Shown here: positions 1-5,118 of the stretch, in pieces
Layout: every line of letters begins with the position of its first letter
Numbering within the stretch: position 1 is the first letter of the stretch
Source of the DNA: Phycisphaerales bacterium
GTDB lineage: Bacteria; Planctomycetota; Phycisphaerae; SM23-33
Direction: 5' to 3'
DNA: 5,921 nt
Assembly (NCBI GenBank): GCA_003485185.1
Contig: DNAS01000066.1
Location: 439 to 6,359, forward strand
Translations under genes and position numbers: made by a program
Notes under the pieces: model-generated
The model's database searches: none
Told to the model about the DNA's origin: nothing
Seen by the model: the letters and a program-made list of their open reading frames with translations, nothing else

Positions 1-2101
1 GATCGAACTGGGCCTGCCCGTCGAGCTCGACACGCGTCAAATCAAGCAGCCATCGCTCCCGTTGGGACAGGCATTCGAGCGTCTTCTCGCGGCTGATCTT
101 GAGGCGCGACCGCACGTCCTCGTCGAAGTTCTCCATGAGCGCCTGGCGCGTCGCCGCCAGGCGAGCCTGAATCTTGGCGTCGAGTTCGGCTTGGAGGGCG
201 TCGAACGCGGCCTGTATCTCGGCGTTCGTGCGGCAGGTCTGGTACACGTCGGCAATACGGCGCTCGATGTCCACGCCGGATTCAAGTGCCCCGAGAACCT
301 CGTCCGACGCGCCGAACACGCCGTCAAAGAGCCGGAACTTCTCGCTGAGTAATTCGTACACGCGCTTGTCGGCTTCGTTGCGGCGGTTCAGGAAGTTGAC
401 CACAACCACGTCGTGCTTCTGGCCGTACCGATGGCAGCGGCCGATGCGCTGCTCGATCCGCTGAGGGTTCCACGGCAGGTCGAAGTTGACCACCAGCGAG
501 CAGAACTGAAGGTTGACACCCTCGGCGGCCGCCTCTGTGGCGACCAGAATCGTGGCGTCGTCGCGGAAATGCTCGACGATGGCGGCCTTCATGTCCACGG
601 CGCGAGAGCCGGAGAGCCGATCCGTTCCCTCGTGCTTGGCTTGCCATCGCTGGTAGATGTCGGCGTGATGGGGCTGGTTGTTCGTCCCGTTGATCGTGGC
701 AACCGCTCCCTCGTATCCATCGGCCGCGAGCAGGTCGTAGAGGTAGTTCTGGGTCTCGCGTGATTCGGTGAAGATCACTGCCTTGCGTGGGGATCCCAGT
801 GCCTCGGCCTTGGCAAACGCGGTCTTGAGTGCGGGGAGCAAGGCGTCGCCCTTGGCATTACGCCCGATGCAAGACGCCAGGTCCGCATAGCGCCGCAGAT
901 CGGCCAACTCACCCTTCAGTTGTTCGGGGTCGATCTTCGCGTCACCTTCCTCTTCGGCGTCCTCGGCATACTCGTCCGCGAGTTCGGTCACGCCCTCGAT
1001 GTCGTCATCGTCCACAAGTTCCATGTCGTCGCGGAGGTTCTCCAGGCGAGCCGCAAGACTGCGGAGCGTGCGAGCGATGGCAAAGGTGGACGACGCCAGG
1101 AGCTTCCGCAACACCATCGTGATGAGTTGCCGTTGGCTGGCGGGCAGAGCATAGAGCACGTCACGTTGCAGGTAGGTCGTGATGGAATCGTACAGGTTCT
1201 GCTCCTGCTCCGACGGCAGGAACTCCTGGGTGATCGGCACCCGGTTGGTGAACGGGATGTACTCGGTCACCTGCTTGCGCAACGTACGGGTGCAGACCGG
1301 CGCGATCCGTTGCTTGAGCTGCACATTGCGGGACAGTTCGTCGGTGCTGTTGACGAACTGCTCCCGAAATGACGCTGCATCACCGAAGACATGCGGATCG
1401 ATGACGCTGACCAGGCTGAACAACTCCAGCAGGGAGTTTTGAAGCGGTGTGGCGGTCAGAAGCAGTTTCGGGGCCTTCCCAACCGCCTCCGTAATCTGGT
1501 GGGCCATCGTCTTCCGCGCGGCCGGGTTGTTCTGTAAGCGCGTCCGGGAACGGTGGACATTCCGCAGTCGGTGCGCTTCGTCGATGACCACCATATCCCA
1601 CGGCACCTGGGCAACCGAGGATGCCCGGGCCGCCGCGAAGTTGTAGGAGCAGATGACGGCCTTGTTCTTCTGGTCGAACGGGTTCCCTTCTCTCCGCGCC
1701 TCCGCGCCTACGCGTGAGGAATTCCCCGCTTCTTTCCGCCGTTGCTTGACTACATGAGTATCCAGAACTTCCGACGGGATAAAGAACTTGTCGCTCAGTT
1801 CCTGCTGCCACTGCTTCCGCAGCATGGCAGGAACGACAATGAGGATGCGCCGCCGCCGTTCCGCCCACTTCTGGGACAGGACGATGCCCGCCTCCACGGT
1901 CTTGCCCAGTCCGACCTCGTCCGCCAGGATCGCCCCATTCGTGAACGGCGAACGAAGCGCGAAGAGGGCCGCGTCGATTTGATGGGGGTTGAGATCGACC
2001 CTGGCGTTGGCGATGGACCGAGACAGCGCAGCAATGTCGCCGCCGGACCCGCGAAGGGTCAAGGCGTGCGCCCAGTACTGGCTGTGGTAGGCAGTGCTCA
2101 T
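1..2101 (-). CDS. SNF2/HepA-type DEAH helicase, C-terminus cut by window edge
   Basis: An open frame of 700 codons starts at the ATG at 2101 and leaves the window at base 1. It is a superfamily 2 ATP-dependent translocase. Walker A is LADEVGLGKT (residues 59-68, K67), Walker B is DEAH (174-177), and motif III is TATP (216-219). The second RecA lobe has VIFTES (442-447), an AAAEGVNL segment near 524-531 and the arginine-finger motif QRIGRCHRYGQ (551-561). The GLGKT, DEAH and GRxxRxGQ set places it with SNF2/RapA-like proteins. A very acidic insert (about 360-395, with DDDD at 364-367) sits between the lobes. Residues about 128-138 look like an in-frame repeat insertion. No ATG, GTG or TTG lies in frame between the stop at 2267 and 2101, so this start is the only standard one. 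No Shine-Dalgarno precedes it, and translation probably depends on coupling. From the family, a defence or restriction-like role is likely; the substrate is unknown. Confidence 0.93.
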   Translation of the reverse strand, partial: MSTAYHSQYWAHALTLRGSGGDIAALSRSIANARVDLNPHQIDAALFALRSPFTNGAILADEVGLGKTVEAGIVLSQKWAERRRRILIVVPAMLRKQWQQELSDKFFIPSEVLDTHVVKQRRKEAGNSSRVGAEARREGNPFDQKNKAVICSYNFAAARASSVAQVPWDMVVIDEAHRLRNVHRSRTRLQNNPAARKTMAHQITEAVGKAPKLLLTATPLQNSLLELFSLVSVIDPHVFGDAASFREQFVNSTDELSRNVQLKQRIAPVCTRTLRKQVTEYIPFTNRVPITQEFLPSEQEQNLYDSITTYLQRDVLYALPASQRQLITMVLRKLLASSTFAIARTLRSLAARLENLRDDMELVDDDDIEGVTELADEYAEDAEEEGDAKIDPEQLKGELADLRRYADLASCIGRNAKGDALLPALKTAFAKAEALGSPRKAVIFTESRETQNYLYDLLAADGYEGAVATINGTNNQPHHADIYQRWQAKHEGTDRLSGSRAVDMKAAIVEHFRDDATILVATEAAAEGVNLQFCSLVVNFDLPWNPQRIEQRIGRCHRYGQKHDVVVVNFLNRRNEADKRVYELLSEKFRLFDGVFGASDEVLGALESGVDIERRIADVYQTCRTNAEIQAAFDALQAELDAKIQARLAATRQALMENFDEDVRSRLKISREKTLECLSQRERWLLDLTRVELDGQAQFD
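1685..1723 (-). repeat. Short dispersed-type repeat inserted in frame in the helicase gene
   Basis: The plus strand shows two near-identical units, CTCCGCGCC then TCCGCGCC, followed by TACGCGTGAGGAA. This resembles a very common dispersed repeat of environmental bacterial genomes (CTCCGCGCCTCTGCGTGAG type, from memory). In the helicase it encodes about SSRVGAEARRE (128-138), between KEAGN and NPFDQ. From memory, relatives pass almost directly from one flank to the other. The frame is kept, so the gene may still work. Confidence 0.6.
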
Positions 2102-2130
2102 GCGTGGATGTTTCTCGATAGGTCGGTCAT
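2098..2130 (-). promoter_or_regulatory. 10-codon minicistron linking the ATPase and helicase genes
   Basis: An ATG at 2130-2128 overlaps the TGA stop (2129-2127) of the upstream ATPase gene. It opens a 10-codon frame, MTDLSRNIHA, whose own TGA (2100-2098) overlaps the ATG of the helicase (2101-2099). A purine run, AAAGGGG (2144-2138), lies 7 bases before the mini-ORF start and could act as its ribosome-binding site, while the helicase ATG has none. The arrangement suggests that ribosomes initiate or reinitiate on the minicistron and then reinitiate on the helicase. The function is inferred; only the overlaps are directly seen. Confidence 0.5.
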
Positions 2131-3800
2131 CTCGTTTCCCCTTTGCGCTTCGAAGCCGCCCTGTTGGCGGGCTTCTTGTCCGGACGGGATTCCGGCGAGG
2201 GCTTCCGAGCCGTATTAGCCGTTTGTGAGCCGTCTTCCGTGGCCTGCGATGTCCGGTTTGTCCGATTTATGTCCGATTTCTCATCGCCTGCCGATGGCCC
2301 GTTTGGCCCCTTTGCGGCCCCTTTGCAAGGAGCCACCGGGCGTGGCCCCTTTGGCCCCTTTGCGGCCCCTTTGCCCAGCACATAGACAGTGCCCTTGCCC
2401 GTGGTTCCGACCCGAGCAACAACGCCTTTGGCGACGAGATCGGCCAATTCGCGATGCGCTGTTCGCTTGGATACACCGAGTAAGGCTTGATACTCCGAGT
2501 TGCCAATCGCGCCAACGATCTTCAAATGGGTCACTGTGCGCTGTTGCCTTTCGTTCAGCCCCAGCCCGACCATGACCTTTTCCGTCAGCCAGTTGCGCCA
2601 GAGGGTCGCCGAAAACTCGCCTTCACGCTGATCGAAGTCTGGCTCGGGCAAGGCGTGTTCTATACTCTCCCGGATCATCATCAGTGTGCCGGTGCCGTAT
2701 TTCTCGACGTAGCGGGTGAGGAACAGCGCCTCGCAAATGCGGGCGTTGCGGGCCAGGGATCGGTGGGGCCGTCTCAGTTGTTCGGGAGTCAAAGGCGGGA
2801 GCAATGCTCCTGGGTTCCACACTTCGATGCGGTCCGCGAAGACGGACACCTGCACCGCGCCCGCAGACGCATAGTCGCGATGGGCGACGGCATTGACGAT
2901 GGCCTCGCGGATCACGTCGGGCGGGATTTCGTAGGCGACCGGCGCTTGACTGCTCAGGGCGCGGGTGCCGACACTGCGCGTGATCACCGAAAGGACGAAG
3001 TTGACGGCCTGATCGACCTGCTCGAACAGCGATCCTTTGAATATCTGGTAGTAAGGGGCCGGTCGTTGCACCTCCGTCCCGTGGAAGTGCATGCAGCGGA
3101 CCTCGGCGCTGGCCATGAAGCGTTGGGGGTCGCGGCCAAACAACAGCACCGCCGCGCGGGTCGGTTGTCCGCCATCCGAAAGCATGTGCAGGTGCTCCAG
3201 AACATCGGCAGCCGGTGTCCGGGCAGCCAGCGGGAAACGTCGTTCGGCGCGGGCGGTGCGAACAAAGTCGGCCAGAGCCCCCCGGGCGATGTCCTCGAGC
3301 GACGCACCGGGACAAGGCTGTTCGTCAAACGGGCGGTTTTGAATGACGCCCGCCTGCTCAAGGTGGTTTACCAGGCTGGCATAAACGGCGGGGATCAGTT
3401 CGGACACGCTGTTGAAGCGCCGCCGGATGAGTTGGCCGCCCGCCTTGCGCACGAGGGCCTGCATCTTCGGATGCCGGGCGGCGTCGTTCTCGCCCTTGAC
3501 GAAGGTCAGCCGCTGTTTCCCGGCGGCGGTGGCTCGGTCGAGCTCGCGCTCGGTGGGCGAGACGCCCTGGTCGTCCTCGTAGCCGTACTCGTTGCCCAGC
3601 AGGCCAAGGTACACGTCGCAGCGATCCACCTGGTCCAGATAGACCTTGTCGGCGCGGCGATCAGCGGCGGGCATGGCCTCGAACAGGAATACTTCGAAGA
3701 ACCGGCCCAAGAGGGCGTCGCCGATGATATAGATCTTCAGCGCCCGGCGCTCCTCGGCCAGTTCCTTCTGCACGCCGCTGATGAAGATCGATTGCTTCAT
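2127..3800 (-). CDS. DUF4062 + RecG-like GHKL ATPase + winged-helix protein
   Basis: The protein has 557 residues and no signal peptide or membrane segment. Residues 1 to about 150 match DUF4062: the start is MKQSIFISGVQKELAEER, followed by LGLLGNEYGYED (65-76) and SPTEREL (81-87). Residues about 165-400 match the ATP-binding domain of RecG-C-terminal-like regulators (HATPase_c_4). The GHKL N-box is REAIVNAVAHRDY (298-310; E299, N303), the G1-like segment is DRIEVWNPGAL (323-333), and YGTGT (368-372) is the glycine loop. Residues about 412-475 form a winged helix. The tail (477-557) is low-complexity and basic, with a 16-residue repeat. The start at 3800 has AAGGA (3811-3807) six bases upstream and overlaps the previous stop as ATGA. 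The family suggests a nucleotide-dependent sensor or regulator in conflict systems. Its actual ligand is unknown. No DNA-helicase motif is present despite the RecG-like label. Confidence 0.92.
   Translation of the reverse strand: MKQSIFISGVQKELAEERRALKIYIIGDALLGRFFEVFLFEAMPAADRRADKVYLDQVDRCDVYLGLLGNEYGYEDDQGVSPTERELDRATAAGKQRLTFVKGENDAARHPKMQALVRKAGGQLIRRRFNSVSELIPAVYASLVNHLEQAGVIQNRPFDEQPCPGASLEDIARGALADFVRTARAERRFPLAARTPAADVLEHLHMLSDGGQPTRAAVLLFGRDPQRFMASAEVRCMHFHGTEVQRPAPYYQIFKGSLFEQVDQAVNFVLSVITRSVGTRALSSQAPVAYEIPPDVIREAIVNAVAHRDYASAGAVQVSVFADRIEVWNPGALLPPLTPEQLRRPHRSLARNARICEALFLTRYVEKYGTGTLMMIRESIEHALPEPDFDQREGEFSATLWRNWLTEKVMVGLGLNERQQRTVTHLKIVGAIGNSEYQALLGVSKRTAHRELADLVAKGVVARVGTTGKGTVYVLGKGAAKGPKGPRPVAPCKGAAKGPNGPSAGDEKSDINRTNRTSQATEDGSQTANTARKPSPESRPDKKPANRAASKRKGETR
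2251..2280. repeat. Three tandem copies of a roughly 10-bp GTCCGRTTT unit
   Basis: GTCCGGTTT (2251-2259), GTCCGATTTAT (2260-2270) and GTCCGATTTC (2271-2280) follow each other inside the 3' end of the ATPase gene. On the coding strand they give the KSDINRTNRT part of its disordered tail. Length differences between units show slippage-type growth. Confidence 0.6.
2295..2374. repeat. 48-bp-spaced direct repeat in the ATPase tail
   Basis: Two 32-base copies (2295-2326 and 2343-2374) differ at one base and are spaced 48 bp apart, exactly 16 codons. Each is itself built from GGCCCCTTT-like blocks. In the protein they encode GAAKGPKGP (478-486) and GAAKGPNGP (494-502), just after the winged helix. 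The multiple-of-three spacing keeps the frame, and copy number could vary between strains. Confidence 0.8.
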
Positions 3801-4009
3801 TCCCGGTCCTTATGCGAGTCGGCAGGGCGGTCCTCAAGACCGTGCGTCACCCAGGCGTCGATGGCGTCCTTGTGGAAGCGCCAGCGCTTGCCGATCTTCT
3901 GGCCCGGCAGTTTCCCCTCGACGGCCAGCTTGTAGAGCGTGGACTTCGAAATCTTCAGGTACGCCGCCAACTCGTCCATCGTCAGTATCTCGTCATGTTT
4001 GGCATTCAT
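3797..4009 (-). CDS. Excisionase-family helix-turn-helix DNA-binding protein
   Basis: The 70-residue protein matches the HTH_17/excisionase family almost end to end. LTMDELAAYLKISKSTLYKL (residues 9-28) forms the helix-turn-helix. EGKLPGQKIGKRWRFHKD (31-48) is the wing, ending in the DAIDAW segment. The tail is charged. The ATG at 4009 has GGAG (4019-4016) a few bases upstream. Its TGA (3799-3797) overlaps the ATG of the DUF4062/ATPase gene, so the two are probably translationally coupled. Members of this family either direct phage or integron excision or act as small transcriptional regulators. With no recombinase in view, and as first gene of a defence-like operon, a regulatory role, possibly autoregulatory, is the better guess. 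Confidence 0.9.
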   Translation of the reverse strand: MNAKHDEILTMDELAAYLKISKSTLYKLAVEGKLPGQKIGKRWRFHKDAIDAWVTHGLEDRPADSHKDRE

Positions 4010-4028
4010 AGGCTGCTCCGGGCACCCC

Positions 4029-4053
4029 CTTGCCAGTTGAAACCTGGTTCAAG
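4029..4053. promoter_or_regulatory. Hairpin/palindrome in the leader of the helix-turn-helix operon
   Basis: CTTG (4029-4032) and CCAG (4033-4036) pair with CTGG (4044-4047) and CAAG (4050-4053), leaving a 7-base loop and a TT bulge. The overlapping TTGAAACCTGGTTCAA (4037-4052) is also a near-palindrome with one extra A. It lies between the candidate -10 and the ribosome-binding site, where an operator for the helix-turn-helix protein would be expected. No binding data can be inferred beyond position and symmetry. Confidence 0.4.
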
Positions 4054-4069
4054 AAACGTTGCGGCGAAT

Positions 4070-4097
4070 ATTATCCATATTTCGCTGTTGTTCACAA
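4070..4097 (-). promoter_or_regulatory. Candidate promoter for the minus-strand operon
   Basis: On the minus strand TTGTGA (4097-4092) is followed after 16 bases by GATAAT (4075-4070), with 4/6 and 5/6 matches to the sigma-70 consensus. The spot is a short AT-rich patch in GC-rich surroundings, about 60 bases before the helix-turn-helix start codon. Transcription would begin near 4063, just ahead of the hairpin/palindrome. Confidence 0.45.
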
Positions 4098-4310
4098 TGG
4101 TAAAGTAGCGCCGGTCTCGCCGGGTGCTATCCGGCGTACCGCCGCTTGTTCGCTCACTTGTTCGGTTGGCATCGGCGGCGGCTTGGGCGGTGTGCGAATT
4201 GGTTCGACTTGGGCCTCTTGGGCCTTGACTGGGGCCTCGACTGGGGCCTGCGGCTCGTTGCGGCTGGTGACTGGGTCGCTGACTGGATCGGCGACTGTGT
4301 CGACGGCCAG
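4092..4310 (-). pseudogene. Possible eroded coding remnant, Pro/Val/Glu/Ala-rich, with 12-bp periodicity
   Basis: The minus frame 4310-4092 is open to TGA at 4094-4092 and reads like a natural linker: VADPVSDPV, APVEAPVKAQEAQVEP, PTEQVSEQAAVRR. It has no good start and is preceded in frame by TAA (4313-4311) and, further up, TGA (4391-4389); between these lies a readable AEDLPPADDGKRSVAVW. The DNA carries short tandem units: CTTGTTCG twice (4145, 4157; 12 bp apart), TTGGGCCTY twice (4209, 4218), GACTGGGGCCTS twice (4227, 4239) and three degenerate 12-mers GACTGKRTCG (4269, 4281, 4293). The 4-residue periodicity suits an old coding repeat. Open frames by chance are common at this GC, so this stays tentative. 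Confidence 0.2.
4145..4304. repeat. Degenerate 9- and 12-bp tandem repeat tract
   Basis: Adjacent units are GACTGGGGCCTC (4227-4238) with GACTGGGGCCTG (4239-4250), and GACTGGGTCGCT, GACTGGATCGGC and GACTGTGTCGAC (4269-4304). They are preceded by two 9-mers at 4209-4226 and a CTTGTTCG pair at 4145 and 4157. The repeats are seen directly; their origin is unknown. Confidence 0.65.
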
Positions 4311-4460
4311 TTACCAGACAGCGACGGACCTCTTGCCGTCATCGGCAGGCGGCAGGTCTTCCGCACGATGATCACCCTGGCGGCGTGGTCAAAGCAGGCG
4401 TCCGGTACGGCCGCCCGGAGACTCTCTGGCGGGTTCATGCTGGCGGTCGGAGGCGCTGCG

Positions 4461-4508
4461 GCAGGCGGGCGTGCCGCGCCGAAGCCCGCCCCGGCGGGCG
4501 TAGGCGGG
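4461..4508. repeat. GGCGGGC/GCCCGCC inverted-repeat cluster
   Basis: GGCGGGC occurs at 4464-4470 and 4493-4499, GGCGGG again at 4503-4508, and the complement GCCCGCC at 4484-4490. The middle gives GCCCGCCCCGGCGGGC (4484-4499), almost a perfect palindrome. Alternatively the first copy can pair with GCCCGCC across a 13-base loop. It resembles dispersed palindromic elements of GC-rich environmental genomes. No gene is supported here. Confidence 0.5.
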
Positions 4509-4581
4509 TGCGATGACCGAGAGCGGTTCGAGTGGGGTTGTTCCTGGGGAGCCATTCGACGCGCCGCCTCACGGCGGCTTG

Positions 4582-4638
4582 CCCTTCGACAGGCTCAGGG
4601 CCCCGAGCACGGGCGCCAACGGTGCCCACGTCGAGGGG
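4582..4638. repeat. Dispersed palindromic repeat able to fold as a three-way junction
   Basis: The outer stem is CCCTTCGAC (4582-4590) with GTCGAGGGG (4630-4638), 9 pairs with one G-T. Arm 1 is GCTC (4593-4596) with GAGC (4605-4608) plus two more pairs. Arm 2 is GGGCGCC (4611-4617) with GGTGCCC (4621-4627) around an AAC loop. The CTTCGACAGGCTCAGGG core is one I recognise as very frequent in environmental bacterial genomes. It lies 92 bases before the nuclease start. Confidence 0.65.
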
Positions 4639-4694
4639 ACACGGGCAGGTGGAAGGCGTTTCCGCTCGAACTACTGTTCGAAGGGTCATTCGGA

Positions 4695-4723
4695 TTGAAC
4701 CCCGGCGCTTTCTACCATACTGT
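4695..4723 (+). promoter_or_regulatory. Weak candidate promoter for the GIY-YIG gene
   Basis: TTGAAC (4695-4700), 17 bases, then TACTGT (4718-4723) is a poor sigma-70-like pair (4/6 and 3/6). It would place the transcript start at about the ATG at 4730. That would fit a leaderless message, since no Shine-Dalgarno precedes that ATG. Confidence 0.2.
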
Positions 4724-4729
4724 TCCCTC

Positions 4730-5047
4730 ATGACCGCATGGTTTTACATCCTCCGCCTGGAATCCGGAGTTCTCTACCCCGGAGCTACCACGAACCTTGA
4801 TCAGCGCTGGCGTGGCCATCAGTCCGGTCATGCCTGCCGAACGACCAAGCTCGATCCCCCAGTTGGCCTCGTCTTGAGCGAGCCATTCGAGATCTTCTCC
4901 GAAGCCCGACGGCGCGAGGGTCAGGTGAAGCGCTGGAGCGCAAAGAAGAAGGAGGCGCTTGTGTCGGGGGATTTCGTCTCGTTACGGACATTGGCGGTTT
5001 CCCATGACCACGGAAGGAGGATGCCGAACGCCGTGAGGGTTACCTGA
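4730..5047 (+). CDS. Small single-domain GIY-YIG nuclease
   Basis: The protein has 105 residues. WFYILR (4-9) carries the GIY-equivalent strand and LYPGAT (15-20) the YIG-equivalent. R26 and H30 follow in NLDQRWRGH, and the helix SEARRREGQVKRWSAKKKEAL (57-77) holds the likely metal-binding E63 and K67. This is the URI/YhbQ-like type of stand-alone GIY-YIG protein, which normally ends soon after that helix. The ATG at 4730 is chosen because the domain begins at once; the frame is open further upstream but codes for repeat sequence there. No Shine-Dalgarno is seen. The last 14 or so residues (SHDHGRRMPNAVRVT) do not look like the family and overlap a remnant of another GIY-YIG gene in a different frame, so the tail is probably an acquired read-through. 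Its target and any link to the primase gene are unproven. Confidence 0.88.
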   Translation: MTAWFYILRLESGVLYPGATTNLDQRWRGHQSGHACRTTKLDPPVGLVLSEPFEIFSEARRREGQVKRWSAKKKEALVSGDFVSLRTLAVSHDHGRRMPNAVRVT

Positions 5048-5118
5048 AGACCACCGCCGGACGCAAGGGTCACAAGCTGATCCTCCGCGAAACAATGAAC
5101 TCTCGGGTTTGGGACTGA
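5008..5118 (+). pseudogene. C-terminal remnant of a second GIY-YIG protein
   Basis: In the frame ending at TGA 5116-5118 the translation contains EDAERREGYLKTTAGRKG followed by HKLILRE. That is the C-terminal helix pair of another GIY-YIG subfamily (RREKYLKTTxGRxxLKLxLRE pattern, from memory). The frame is closed upstream by TGA at 5005-5007, so the YIG core is missing, and no suitable start precedes the motif. It overlaps the end of the intact GIY-YIG gene by 40 bases in another frame. The best reading is that deletion or recombination joined two nuclease genes and left this stub. It ends directly against the ATG of the primase gene. Confidence 0.6.

Noticed and set aside
1..2101. DISARM DrmD as the identity of the SNF2 helicase
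   Set aside because: DrmD is also SNF2-like, but no other DISARM gene is in view and the neighbours (DUF4062 ATPase, excisionase-like protein) are not part of that system.
2127..3800. RecG helicase as the identity of the ATPase
   Set aside because: There are no Walker A or DEAD/DEAH helicase motifs. Only the GHKL-type domain often mislabelled RecG is present.
2487..3935. A 482-codon open frame on the plus strand
   Set aside because: It lies antisense to the DUF4062/ATPase gene, whose domains and motifs are clear. Long antisense frames are expected in GC-rich genes.
4145..4304. CRISPR array
   Set aside because: The units are 9-12 bp, adjacent and degenerate, with no spacers.
4154..4555. A 133-codon minus-strand frame rich in Ser, Pro and Arg
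   Set aside because: It crosses the palindromic cluster and reads as low-complexity arginine/proline sequence. Another minus frame in the same place looks more protein-like, and neither is convincing.
4532..4729. N-terminal extension of the GIY-YIG gene to an ATG at 4532
   Set aside because: The extension would translate the three-way-junction repeat, while the GIY-YIG domain starts right at the ATG at 4730.
4146..4733. A 195-codon plus-strand frame across the central region
   Set aside because: Its translation is a run of tryptophan/glycine/arginine repeats made from the tandem repeats and palindromic elements, with no family resemblance.
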